Below are positions 44,196-55,393 of a stretch of DNA of 64,000 nt, piece by piece; position 1 is the first letter of the stretch, and the number at the start of each line of letters is the position of its first letter. A program made the translations under genes and the position numbers. The DNA comes from Balamuthia mandrillaris (Eukaryota; Discosea; Longamoebia; Balamuthiidae): contig JAVKOQ010000037.1 in assembly GCA_031835245.1 (NCBI GenBank), forward strand, positions 53,501 to 117,500. Direction: 5' to 3'. A model generated the notes under the pieces. That model searched no databases. It was not told the origin of the DNA and worked only from the letters and a program-made list of their open reading frames with translations.

Positions 44196-45929
44196 ATGGC
44201 CACCGATTTCTTCTGCTGCTACTTGCTCACCTCCAAGGACCCCAGGTACAAGCACCACACCTACATCGGCTTCACCCTGAACCCCGCCCGCCGGCTGCGC
44301 CAACACAACGGGGAGCTCGTCAACGGCGCCAAACGCACGCAACGCAAACGGCCTTGGTACGGCATTTTCTCTTGCTCCTTTTTTTTCCTTCCTCTCTCCC
44401 TCTTCTTTCTCTTCTTTTTCTTCCATCTTTTCTTTCTTCGTGCTTCGCGCTTCTCACTTCTTTTTTTTTTTTCCATCCACAACAAAAACATAAGGGAAAT
44501 GGTGATGTTGGTGCACGGCTTTCCCAACAAGATCAGCGCCCTTCAGTTCGAGTGGGCCTGGCAGCACCCCTACAAGAGCGCACGCCTGCGCAGCGCCCTC
44601 CTTCACGGCAGCGAGGGGAGAAGGAACATTGGCAACATCCATTTGTTGCGCGCTAAAGTATGTAGTGGTGTTTTCTCTTTTTTTGATGTTTCACCGAGCA
44701 TTCATGTACCGGCGCTACGCACAAACAGATACGGTTTGCTTTTGAGTTGGTGTGCGTTTCGCCGTGGCACCGCTTACCTCTCACCGTTCATTGGCTGACT
44801 CAGGTTCTTGTTCTTCTCTTCTTAGGCTTCTCCTCCTTGTTGTGGTTGTTCTTGTTCGGCTTCTTGTTCTTGTTGTTCTTCTTGTTCTTGTTCTTGTTCT
44901 TGTTCTTCTTCTTCTTCTTCTTGTTCTCCTTCTTCTTCTTGTTCTTCTTGTTCTTCTTCTTCTTCTTCTTCTTCTTCTTCTTCTTCTTCTTCTTGTTCTT
45001 CGTCTTCCTTCGTCTTCTTCTTGTTCTTGTTCTTCTTATTCTTCTTGTGCTTCTTCTCCTTCTTCTGCTTCTGCTTGTTTTCGTTCTTGTTCTTCTTCTT
45101 CCTTCGTCTTCTCTTGTTCTCTTCTTTCTTTTTCTACGTCTCCCATCTGTCTGGCTCTAAGTATTTCTGTTTTGTTTTGTTCCAACCAAAGGACTATCAC
45201 AACTTGTTAGAGCACTGCCCCACGCCACCAAAACACATAAAGACAAACATAGGACCGCTTTCCACTTTCAACATAAGCGATGATGTTGTGGACGATGATG
45301 AGGATGACGATGAAGAAGACGACGAAGGAGAGGAGGATGAAAGCAAATATGATGAACATGAAAGAGAACATGAGACAGAATTCTCGTTTGAGTTTCTTGC
45401 AGAACAAGAACCATTTGACAACGAAGAAGAAGAAGAAGCAGAAGAAGCACTAACCACTAAAAGCAACTCAAGGTCCAACCGACATCAATGCTGCTTTCTG
45501 TGTGCCAACACAATAGCCATTCCCTCCAACGACACAAACGACATCAACGAAACCGAAAAAGAGGACAACAGCCTTGCTTGTTTGTGGCAAGGATGCAAGA
45601 TGCAAGCACACATGTTATGTTTGGCAAAATGGTTTCTGCGTTCGGAAGAGGAAGAAGAAGCTGAGGAGCTGCTGCTGCCAACTTCAGGAGTTTGTCCTTC
45701 ATGCAGAAAGCCGCTTTCTTGGAGTCAGGTCATACAACGGATGAAGCAGAGAAAGAAACAGAAGAAGCAGACGACGAATAAAAGAGCAAGAAAGGAACAG
45801 GAAGGAAGACGCAACAGACGAGGAGAGGCAACAGCTTCTTCGTCGTCGACGAAACAAGCTTGTCAAAGCAGAACGGATGAGGAACAACAAACAACAAAAC
45901 GAAGAAGAGGCAGAACAAATGTTGAATGA
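44196..45929 (+). CDS. S LX1: SLX1 structure-specific endonuclease (GIY-YIG, RING/PHD)
   Basis: Four exons (44196-44356, 44495-44657, 44729-44803, 45192-45929) join in phase to 378 residues. The GIY-YIG nuclease reads CCYLLTS...[19 protein letters not shown], with the second-exon block [18 protein letters not shown] carrying the catalytic Glu, as in SLX1. The C-terminal zinc finger has CFLCANT...[14 protein letters not shown]...[12 protein letters not shown], the SLX1 RING/PHD pattern. An acidic insert of about 80 residues precedes the finger. SLX1 with SLX4 resolves Holliday junctions and flaps in the nucleus. The symbol should be read as SLX1. Intron 3 carries a long TTC/TTG repeat. The stop lies 27 bp from that of the convergent carboxylase gene. 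Confidence 0.93.
44862..45112. repeat. TTC/TTG microsatellite in SLX1 intron
   Basis: Trinucleotide TTC with interspersed TTG, pyrimidine-rich on the sense strand. Confidence 0.9.
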
Positions 45930-45956
45930 ATCAAGTTTGTTGTGCCAAAGAACCAA

Positions 45957-48670
45957 TCAAGAAGAAGAATCAGAGAAGAGCCACCGCCAAACGACGTTCC
46001 AAACCAGTTCTTGCTTTTCTTCTTCGCTCAACGGCTCCAACGGAAGCACGAAAGGATAGGGCTCCGCTTCATAGGGAGAGAAGGAAGCGAGGTCTGCCAA
46101 AGGATCTACTAACAACTGCGCTTTTCTTCCGTTCAAGCTGCACATCGAAGAGATGTAAACTCTTGGCACGAAGATAAGGTGCAAATCATTTCCTTCTCCC
46201 CATCCTTCTTTATGGTTTAACTTTTCCCATTGTTGAATCTCGTTAGAGTGATCATGAGTCCAACGAGCGGAGAGAAAGCGGGCAATTTGGATTAGAGAAG
46301 AAGGTTTGGATAAAGAGTTGCCCATTTGTCGCCTATTCAAGTGTTGCTCTAACGGAATCTGCGCTTGTAAACGTACTATTCCTTCCTTCTTTTCCTCTTT
46401 TTGTTGTTGCATCTTATTGTCGTTCACTTCAAGGAATGGTGATGTTTGATTGTCGGAAGAAGACGATGAAGAAAGCAGAAAAAAGGATAGAGGGACGTCG
46501 ACTTCGAGAGTAACCGTGGCGTTGCATTGCTTATCGCGTAGCTTCATGCGCCAACTGTAGCGATGACCGTACTCTGTCCACGCCACGTTTCCTTCGTACA
46601 ACAGAAAGCTTTTGGTTATCAATGTTAGCAAGAAACTAGAGAGGCAAATGGAAGAAGGAAGCAAAAGATACCGAAGAGGAACTAGCGTTTGATGCGCAAA
46701 GAATATCAACAGCAACACTGCAACAACAATTTCTCGTCGTTTCCATCCTCTTCTTCTCCGTTGCCTCTTTGCTTCCTCCTCCGTCCTTTTCTCTTTCTTC
46801 CTTGCCTCTTCTTCTCTTTTCTTCTTCTCCTCTTCTCCTTCTTCTTTCTCCATAAGCAACCGATACAATTCCTTCATGTCTCTCCACGCCCTCATCGGTC
46901 CGTAACGATCTGCGATGGCACGAGGCCACGATGGATCCAAGTACAATGTGGTGGCTGCCAGGCAAAGAATAGGGAAGATGCCAATGTTGAATATTGCTTT
47001 GTTTAGCAGATGGAAGATGAAGGTGACCGTCATCGCCAACTCTTGCACTTTCCATCTTCTTCTCCAACTTGCATTCCTGCAGTCATCATCTCCACGACAA
47101 CAACTTTTAGTTGTTGAAGAACAGGAAGAGGAGCAAGATGGACAGGAAGAAGAAGGCCACAAGAGGAAACCAATAGAAAGATCAAAGAGAAGGCCAGCGA
47201 TGCTGAATACGTAAGCACCCACCGAGGACGCCAAGAAGGCGCCCAACGGCCAGGGAAGACGTTTGCGACGAGGCAACCAAATGCGGAGTGGCTGCCCCCT
47301 CAACCAGTCCTCGTTGCATTTGGCCACACCGGCAAAGAAGTAGACCAGCGACATCTCTGCTCTCAACCAATTTAGCGTCCATGACGGTATCGTCTTTCTG
47401 TTGTTGGATTCTATTAAGTATGTGTTCTTCTCCGTGTAAGGTTTGTTTTTCTTCTTGTTCTTGTTGTAGTTGTTGTTGTTCTTCTTCTTCTTCTTCTTCT
47501 TCTTGCTCCATTTCGTTGATGCGAAACGGGAAAAAAAAAGAAAGAAGAGAAGGAAGGAACAAACCTTTTGGAAGAAGGCCAAACCAGGTTGTCCACCGCA
47601 AAGGTGGCATTCGCTGGCACGCAGCACATGATGAACTGCACCACCAGCATCAGGTAATAATGGTTGAGATACGTCGCTTCCTCCTTTCAACAAAATAACA
47701 CCAAAAAGAAAAAAATAGAAAAGAAAAACTTTAAATGAGAAAAAGAAAAGTTGAATAAAAAGAAAAAAGAAAAAAGAAAAAGAAAAAGAAAAAGAAAAAG
47801 AAAAAGAAAAGAAAAGAAAAGAAAAAATAGAAAAGAACAAATAAACAGAAAAGAAAAGAAAAGAAAAGAAAAGAAAAGAAAAGAAAAGAAAAGAAAAGAA
47901 AAGAAAAAATAAACAGAAAAGAAAAATAAAAGAAAAGAAAAAATAAACAGAAAAGAAAAATAAACAGAACAAATAAACAGAAAAAAAAAGAAAAATAAAA
48001 TAAAATAAAATAAAATAAAATAAAAAATAAAACAAAAATAAAAGAAAAGAAAAAATAAAAAATAAAAAATAAAAAATAAAAATAAAATAAACGAAAGAAA
48101 AAAATAAAACAAAGACATTACCAACAAATAGAAATAGGTGAGGCCAAGCAGCAGCCCCGCCGCAGCAAAGCGGTAGCACAGCCCAACGGCCACCAAGAAC
48201 GCGCAGAGGGCGCTGAGCGTAAGGAGCCACCACATGGCCGTCAGCGAGGCCGCCAGCGGCGGCTCCCAGCAAAAAGCAATGGTGGAGTACTGGAAGCGCA
48301 GCTGGGTGGAGCGGTAGAGCAGCCTGGCTTTGTGCATGTTGTGGGAGAGCATGGTGAAGAGCTCGTAGAACATCAGGAGGCCCCAGAAGAGGCGAAAGAG
48401 GGCCAGGCCGGCGGGGTCGATGGGGGAGAATAAGCGTCGGCGGAGCGAGGAGGTGGAGAAGAAGGAGGAAGAAGGCTGGTCATGCGTTGCTGTTGGTGGC
48501 GATCGATCATCTTGGTGTTGTTGGGCTGGGTCAGGGCGGGGAGAAAGAGAGCGCGAAGGGGGAGAGGGAGGGGGAGAGGGTGTTGTCGTGGTTTTGGCGG
48601 CGGTCTTCTTTTTCCTCTTCATTCTTTTCTTTGGTGTTGCTGCCAGTGGCTTTGCTTCGTTCCCTGTCAT
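45957..48670 (-). CDS. Vitamin K-dependent gamma-glutamyl carboxylase-like membrane protein
   Basis: Three exons (48670-48122, 47683-47565, 47397-45957) join in phase to about 702 residues. The multi-helix HTTM/VKGC body is clear: SPIDPAGLALFRLFWGLLMFY, the ATYLNHYYLMLVVQF helix, SWTLNWLRAEMSLVYFFAGVAKCNEDWLRG, FHLLNKAIFNIGIFP, FAHQTLVPLRYLLLP and EYGHRYSWRMKLRDK. Animal GGCX in the ER oxidises reduced vitamin K while carboxylating glutamates; bacterial homologues also exist. Whether this protein carboxylates is inference. A charged Lys/Glu insert after YRLLMEKEE is unusual, and the N-terminal ~75 residues are low complexity. Intron 1 is an AAAAG/AAATA tract. Confidence 0.88.
47700..48112. 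repeat. AAAAG / AAATA low-complexity tract
   Basis: Fills most of intron 1 of the carboxylase gene. Segments of GAAAA pentamers and ATAAA pentamers alternate. The sense strand is T/C-rich. Confidence 0.9.
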
Positions 48671-49414
48671 TCTTGTAACGAATCATGCGCAACAACCAAG
48701 GGTAAAACCATGTCCAAAAGATATAATCGTTTTGTTGCCTACCGGTCTGTGGACAAAAAAATGAGGAACCCCAGCTGCATTCGTTTGATATCCCCTCATC
48801 CAGATCGAGATGAATCGCCTCGGGCAATTATAACTCTGAAAGACTGTTGGCCACGAAAATTCCCATCCAGTTGTTTTTCAAACCTCGAGATCCACAGGGA
48901 ATTATGGAAAAAGGCGTAAAAGGAGAGAAAATCACAAAAAAACAAAGCGAGAGACGGAGAAGCGCCTCCTCTCTCTCTCTCTCCGCTTTCTGCTCTCGCT
49001 CTCGCTCTCTCTCTCTGCCTTTTTTGTTTTTTTTTTTTTTGGCTTCCTCCTCCTTAAAAAACTCCAGAGTCTTCCTTTCTCTCTACCTCTTCATCTTCAC
49101 TCACACTCACTCGAGAGAGAGAGAGAGAGAGAGAGAAGCAAAAAAGCAAAGCAGGCCCTTCGGATTTTATTTTATTTTTTTGGTTTTGCTGCTTGTTTTT
49201 CTTTTATTTCTCTGCGAGCGGAAGGGAGAAAGCCTTTTTTTTTGGTTTGTTTGTTTGAGGCTCCACTTCTCTCCTCCTCTTCTTCTTCTTGTGGTTCTTT
49301 TTTTTTTTTTTTAAAGGAGAAGAAGAAGAAGAAGAAAGGAGAACACACGGAAAAAAAAAAAGGAGGGAGAGGAGAGAGCAAGAAGCAAAAATTGTGTTTT
49401 TTTTTTCAACAAAG
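48671..49414. other. Divergent promoter region between carboxylase and PI4K genes
   Basis: 744 nt with CT runs (48970-49015), GA (49113-49136) and A/T runs. No gene or TGTCGACA copy was seen. Confidence 0.6.
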
Positions 49415-50049
49415 ATGAAAGCTGCTGTGCAAGTGATGAACACCTCTTCTTTGTCTTCTTCTTCTTCTTCTTCCTCATCAAACGACATCATCAAGACGGA
49501 GGCCCCAGGCGGAGGAGGAGGAGGCAAAGACCTGGCGGAGATCGATCCCGCCGCCGCCGCCACGCGCGCCGAGTACAACGCCTCCTTGTCCCCTCGTCGT
49601 CTGCTGGCCAGCAACGGGGATCCAACGGCGCAAACCAACGAGACCTCCTCGTCCTCCTCCAACGGCAATGCTGATGCTGATGGCGACGGCGACGGCACCG
49701 GCCTCAACCTCAACGGCAACAGCACCAAGGAGGAGATCCAGTGCTCCCTGCTGCGCCTCTTTCAGTGCAAGTACTTTGACTCCTGGCTGGCCCTCTGCTA
49801 TTTGCACAGGTATGCGCACCACGCCGGCGTGCAGGACTACCTCTGCAACCAGCTGTACTCGTTCCCCATCGAGGAGCTTCACTTTTATCTCCCGCAGCTT
49901 TGGTTCGTTTTTGCTCCTTCTCTTCTTTCTTTCTGTCTTGTTTCTTGGTTTTTTCTTCTTCTTCTTGTTCTTCTTCTTCTTGTTCTTCTTCTTCTTCTTC
50001 TTCTTGTTCTTCTTCTTCTTCTTCTTCTTCTTCTTGTTCTTGTTCTTGT

Positions 50050-50081
<32 letters not shown>

Positions 50082-52961
50082 TTCTTCTTCTTCTTCTTCT
50101 TCTTCTTCTGCTTCTTCTTGTCCTTCTTCTCCTCCTCCTGCTTCTTTTCACACATCGGTTCTGTTCTTTTTTTTCACTTCTCTGACTTCTTTCTTTTTAT
50201 TTTTACGTTTCCTTCTCTGTTTCCGCAGCATGTTGTTGATCAACAACACGACAACGAACGCGCTGGAGCGGCTTCTCCTTGATCGATGCGGCCAATCCAT
50301 GCACTTTGCCTTCCATGCCAGTCTTCACCTGCAAACCTACATAGAGACTCACGCTCACAACCCTCAAGCAGACTTTCTTCTCTCTCGTTGCATTCGTTTG
50401 AGAGAGGAAATGGAGATTGCAGCCGTCAACGGACACTACGAACCCAACCAGCAAAGTAACAACACCAACAACAACACCTCTTCCAACACGACCGCTTTTG
50501 ATGTTTCTCGTCTTCTTTCGCCTAAGAGAAGACAACAGCAACGGGGACATCAAATATCTTTGGATGGAGGGCAAGGGGACGCGTTCGGCTTCATCAATCA
50601 TGTCATGTTGAAGCGTCGACGTTCCTCCTACTTTGACAATGCTTTGCTGTTGTTAGACGCTCTCGCTCAGATACCTTTGGACCTTGTTTCCGTCCCTGCA
50701 GAACAGAGAAGTAATTTTTCCTTGTCTCCCTTTCCCCTCCCTTTCCCTCATTCTCTTTTGTTGCTGCTCTGAATATTTTTCTAACCAAAAAAACAAAACG
50801 AAAGAAACGGAACTGAGGAACAAAATATCACAGCTGGACAAGCAAATGACGCCAAGGGGCATTTACATGCCCATCGATAGCATGGACACCAAGCATCACT
50901 GCATTGTACATATCTCTCCCTATGAAGCCTTTCTCTTGGATTCCAAAGAAGGGGTACGTCATTTCTTCTCTCTCTCCCTCTCCCTCTCCCTCCCTCTCCT
51001 CTCTCTCTCTCTCCTTTCTTTTTTCTTTCTAACCCAAAAAATTGTAATAAACACAGGCACCACCAGCTTATATTATTTATTTAGAGACATTAGAAAGCGA
51101 GGAGAAGTGTTCTTCTCCCAACACTCATCTCTTTGACCTTCAAGCCGTCATTTCGGCCGCTCAAATGGCCAAACTGACTCCTCCAGCCTCCCCCGCAATC
51201 ACCTCTTCTTCTCCTTCTTCTGAAAACTCATCATTGCAAGCAACGCAAAAAGGATTGCTTGAAGAGGCTAAGTTTGAAGCCTCTTCGTTAAGAAAGATCA
51301 AGTCAGAGGCTGAAATCTTTAGTTTGAAGGACATGAATGATTCTCCACCCCCTTCTGCTTCAGCTTCCTCCCCTTCGAATGTTGTTCCTTCTCAGCAAGG
51401 CCAAAGCATTAAGAAAGAAGCCAATGAGAAAGGAGACGAAGAAGAAATCATGACAGGAAAGACTCAGGACAAGAACAACAAAGAGAAGGCGACAGACAAG
51501 AGATCTTCGTTAGAGACTCCTTCTGCTTCACCTTCTGCTTCATCACAACAACTACAACAAAAGAGCAAGAAAGAAAACAAGAAGACACAAAACAAAAACA
51601 AGTACCAAAACAAGAGCAAAGCAATATTGAGCAACAAAGCCATAAAATCCGAAGAAGAAGAGGGAAGCGCTTCCTCTCCTTCTTTGGCTTCATCCCCATC
51701 TCCTGCTCCATCACCATTACCATCGCCTTCTTTGCCTTCATCCTCTTCTTCTCTTCCAGAGAAAGAAAAAGAAAAGGAAGAACGAAGCACCAAAGGTGGC
51801 GCCTCCAAGACAGACATCGAAGAAGAGCGCAAGCTTTATTCTGGCGTTCCATCCACCAAAGAAAAGGAAAAGGAAAAAGAAGCATCCAAAGGACAACAAG
51901 ATAGCAACAAACGTCCTTCCATCGAGTCCACTCAAGCTGCCTTTGCTGAGGATTGGGCTGCCAAGTGCGAACGTATCCGCCGAAGCTCTCCTTTTCAACA
52001 CCTGCCGGGCTGGCGCCTACGCTCCTTCATCGTCAAGTACGACGAGTGCCGTCAGGAGCAGTTGGCCTCACAGCTGATCTCGCAGTTCCAGAAGATCTTC
52101 CAGGCGGCCAATCTGTCGCTCAAGCTGCATCCTGTAGCGGTGCTGCCCATCTCCTCGCAGTGCGGAATGCTGGAGACTATCCCAGACGCTATCTCGTTGC
52201 ATCAATTAAGGAAGCATCAGAGCTTCACTTCTTTGTCTGCTTACTTTAAGCAGGTTTGTTTTGATTATTCTTTGCTTCTTTCTTTCTTTCGTTCTTGTAG
52301 TTGCATTTTTCTGCTTTCTTTACTAAACAGAACAAATATTCAGGAATACGGAAAAGACCCTGCCGTACTAAGGAACATTCAACGCAACTTTTGCCAAAGC
52401 TTGGCAGCCTACAGCATCGTTACCTACTTCCTCCAAGTCAAAGATCGCCACAACGGCAACATCCTTCTCAAGAAGGACGGCACCGTCGTCCACATCGACT
52501 TTGGCTACTTCCTCTCCAACAGCCCTCGCTCCCTCAACTTTGAGTCTGCTCCCTTCAAACTTACCCAAGAATTCGTCGACGTCCTAACCATGTCTCCTTC
52601 CTCCGATCAACCAACTCAACCACAAAACGAACCACAAAACGGACACCAAAACGACGCCGAAGACCAAGTGAACTTTTGGGAAGAATACAAGTCGTTATGC
52701 TTGAAGGCATTCTTGGAGGCGAGAAAACACATGGAGAATATTTTGTTGTTGGTGGAGATCGCGCTGAGAAGAGGCCCGCCTTTGCCCTGTCTCGTGGGCG
52801 GGGAGAGCGCATTGACGGCGCTGAGGGAGAGGTTCAAACGCAACTTGACGGAGGAGCAGTGCGTGGAGCATGTGGAGTCGTTGATTACTTACAGCTTGGA
52901 CAATTGGAGGACCATCTCCTACGATAAGTATCAGTATTTGACGAGAGGAATACTTTATTGA
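49415..52961 (+). CDS. PI4KB: Phosphatidylinositol 4-kinase beta-like
   Basis: Five exons (49415-49902, 50229-50710, 50805-50953, 51057-52253, 52344-52961) join in phase to about 977 residues. After a Ser/Gly/Ala-rich N-terminus, the lipid kinase unique (helical) domain reads FDSWLALCYLHRYAHHAGVQDYLCNQL and IEELHFYLPQL. The kinase N-lobe has RGIYMPIDSM and APPAYIIYLETLE. A ~230-residue Ser/Lys-rich insert splits the lobes, then come QLASQLISQFQKIF, the catalytic loop VKDRHNGNILL (Asp near residue 805) and the activation loop HIDFGYFLSNSP. The C-terminus SLITYSLDNWRT...YQYLTRGIL matches PI4K-beta. The enzyme makes PI4P at the Golgi. The lobe insert is longer than in most family members. Confidence 0.93.
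49958..50130. repeat. TTC/TTG microsatellite in PI4K intron 1
   Basis: Same repeat type as in the SLX1 and homoserine kinase introns, sense-strand pyrimidine. Confidence 0.9.
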
Positions 52962-53074
52962 GTTTCTCTCTCTCTCTTTCTTTTTATTTTCGTATGTTTA
53001 AATAACAGTATCTTTTTTGTGATTAACTTCAAAGAGCCCTTTCTCTCTTCGCTCTTCTCTCTCTTTGACTATGC

Positions 53075-55242
53075 TTAGATTAAAACACTATTCAAAAGTT
53101 GGGAGAGAACTGTCTCTCTGATACTCTTATAAACAAGCTGGATATCTGCTGTGATGTCTCCTCTGCTAAACAGTGGATAGACGGCATGAGTTGACGTTGT
53201 GCTTCCGTTCAAGAACAATCCAAGAATGAAACGTTGCGCTTCATCCGCGTTATTCCCTCCTTTTTGTTTTTCACACAAAGTATCATCATCAACACCAAAA
53301 CTTTTACGTCTCTCATTCTCTCTCTCTCTCTCTCTTTTCTTACCATTGTAGTTGCTAAAAACGTCGTGAAACGCGGAAGTGTGTCGAATCTTCTCCTCAA
53401 AGACTTCCGTGCGAGTGAAATATAGCAGAAACGATTCGTTCGGGAGAAGCGACGGTTCGTTGCGGAGGGCTTCAAACGCTTGAAGGCGTTCTTGAATGTG
53501 GTACACTACAAGGTCCTCTTCATCGTCGGATATCGGTAATAGCTCGTCAAACTCGTCCAAAGATACACAGAACATGATCGAAAGCACGTTATCGAAATGA
53601 CGAAGCCACTCGAAGCTGCTCTTTTGGGCTCCAATGTCGACCATTTTGATGAGCACCTCCTCGTACATTATCGTTACTTCTCTTGAGGAGTTGTGTGAGA
53701 AGAGGTCGCCTTGTGATTGGTGAGAGTGTCTAAGGGTATCGGCCACTCGGCGAAGGAAAGGGAGCCTTGCACTATCAGTTCCTATTAGTTGTTTGTTTGA
53801 GGACAGTATCTTATCATTAAGAAGGAACAAAGAAGCAAGCAGACAAGAAGAAGAAGAAGAAGAAGAAGCAGAACAAGAAGAAGAAGAAGAAGAACAAGAA
53901 GAAGAACAAGAACAAGAAGAACAGGAACAACGTTTCCCACTTACCAGTAATCAAGATCTTAATAATATTTTTGTCGTTTCCAGCAACGGCTTTCCTTTTG
54001 TCTTTCTTCGTTTTGTTTCGCTCGTCAGAATGCTGTTGAGCAGATACCCATTCCACAACCTCCCAGTGATGCTTGTTGACCGCAGCCGCTAAAACAGCAT
54101 CTCGCGACCAAATGCACCCATTCGTCCTAAGCCACCGCAACACGGTAATGCAGTTTCGTTCAGCGGCAAGCTCGCAAAGGCTTGGCGTTAATGTACATCC
54201 GTTATAGAGACCCCATTGCAGAAGAAGAATGCTGCTTACAATCGCCCTTTGGCTAAGTTTGTTGTTTCTGTTGGTGCAGGAGTACCATTGTTTGCACGTT
54301 CTCCCGGCGACAGCGAGGAATTCCAACGGAAGGTGTTGTAATATGCAGCAAACCAGTTCGTCCGGCAGAGTAGGTGCTTTACTTCCGCGTGGATACTTCT
54401 TTGATAATGCTGAAAGTTGGTTGCGTATGAGAAGCAGGAAGAGACGAAGGAAGAGGAAGAAGAAGAAGAAGAAGAAGAATAAGAAGAACAAGAACAAGAA
54501 GAAGAAGAACAAGAAGAAGAAGAAGAAGGAGAAGAAGAAGAAGAAGAAGAAGAAGAACAAGAAGAAGAACAAGAACAAGAAGAACAAGAACAAGAACAAG
54601 AAGAACAAGAAGAACAAGAAGAACAAGAAGAACAAGAAGAAGAAGAAGAAGAAGAAGAAGAAGAAGAAGAAGAAGAAGAAGAACAAGAAGAACAAGAAGA
54701 AGAACAAGAACAAGAAGAAGAAGAAGAAGAACAAGAAGAACAAGAAGAACAAGAAGAAGAACAAGAACAAGAACAAGAACAAGAACAACAATAAGAACAA
54801 CAGGAACAGGAAAAAGAACAACGGAGAAGGAGAATACGAGTGTTTTTAGCGTCGTTGAGTTTCTCCTGCAAAACTGCTATCCAACCATCACATTCACCCT
54901 CAGAGGAAGCCCGAAGGGTGATAAGCTTTTGTTGTTTTCGCTGTTGGGTCGTATTCAGCCTCCAAATACACGTTCCTTTCTTGCTTAGAACCAGAAGAGA
55001 GCAGCTCCTCAACTCCAGTGTTTCTTGAATATTCAACAAAGAAGACAGGCAACATGAGAAACATGCCTCTCATATAGTGTGAAATGTTTCAAACCGTAAC
55101 ACGGTGAAGAAAAGTCTTCAAACCAACACAGCTGATGGCCCTGCACGAAGAACCAGCCCTCTTTCCATGTCGTCTTCTTGAACCTGGACGACGAGGCCCG
55201 TTTGAAGAGGAGAAACGCCTCTGCCGCTTTGGATTCATTCAT
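53075..55242 (-). CDS. PH / F-box / ankyrin-like / degenerate G-alpha fusion protein
   Basis: Five exons (55242-55095, 55023-54838, 54409-53945, 53781-53344, 53259-53075) join with phase 1 at every junction, giving 473 residues. A PH domain spans about 24-107 (WKEGWFFVQGHQLCWFED, then ECDGWIAVLQEKL). An F-box follows (LPDELVCCILQHLPLEF...CKQWYSC), close to the F-box of the 30.5 kb gene. Ankyrin-like units come next (CITVLRWLRTNGCIWSRDA). The C-terminal half resembles heterotrimeric G-alpha: KILITG, MVDIGAQ...WLRHFDNVLSIMFCVSLDEFDELL, LLYFTRTEVFEEKI. P-loop lysine, DVGGQ, NKxD and TCAT are all altered and the helical domain is missing, so GTP binding is unlikely. A membrane-associated SCF adaptor is one inference. 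Confidence 0.75.
53847..53932. repeat. GAA/CAAGAA repeat in intron 3 of the fusion gene
   Basis: Sense strand TTC/TTG, adjacent to the exon 3 donor side. Confidence 0.9.
54454..54790. repeat. Long GAA/CAAGAA microsatellite in intron 2 of the fusion gene
   Basis: About 340 bp of AAG/AAC trinucleotides, the longest such tract in the window. Spurious Phe-, Ser- and Lys-rich frames cross it. Confidence 0.95.
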
Positions 55243-55263
55243 TGCTTCTTGAATGAAACTCGG

Positions 55264-55393
55264 AATGTTTGGAATGCACTAAATGCGAGATATGCAAGAC
55301 GTTTCCAAAATGCAAGGAATGTAGGACATGTATGAAATGCAAGATATGGAAGGAATTTTCAAAATGCAAGGAATGTAGGAATGTATGGAATGC
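55264..55393. repeat. 54-bp tandem repeat (about 2.3 copies)
   Basis: Units contain CAAAATGCAAGGAATGTAGG. It is followed by GAGAA/GAACGATGAA repeats like those at 5633 and 33778. Confidence 0.7.

Noticed and set aside
44044-44280. Open frame overlapping tRNA-Thr
   Set aside because: Its N-terminus is the tRNA sequence itself, and the same peptide appears over the other tRNA-Thr copies.
47687-48120. Phe-rich continuation of the carboxylase first frame
   Set aside because: It reads through the AAAAG/AAATA intron. The exon ends at a GTAATG donor and exon 2 resumes the family sequence.
53075-53781. G-alpha-like exons as an independent gene
   Set aside because: No ATG-led first exon with a P-loop is present, and the phase-1 junction to the F-box exon (ILIT-G) fits exactly.
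53817-54821. Long minus-strand frame rich in Phe/Leu across 54.4-54.8 kb
   Set aside because: It reads the intronic TTC/TTG microsatellite. Phase and domain content require that segment to be spliced out.
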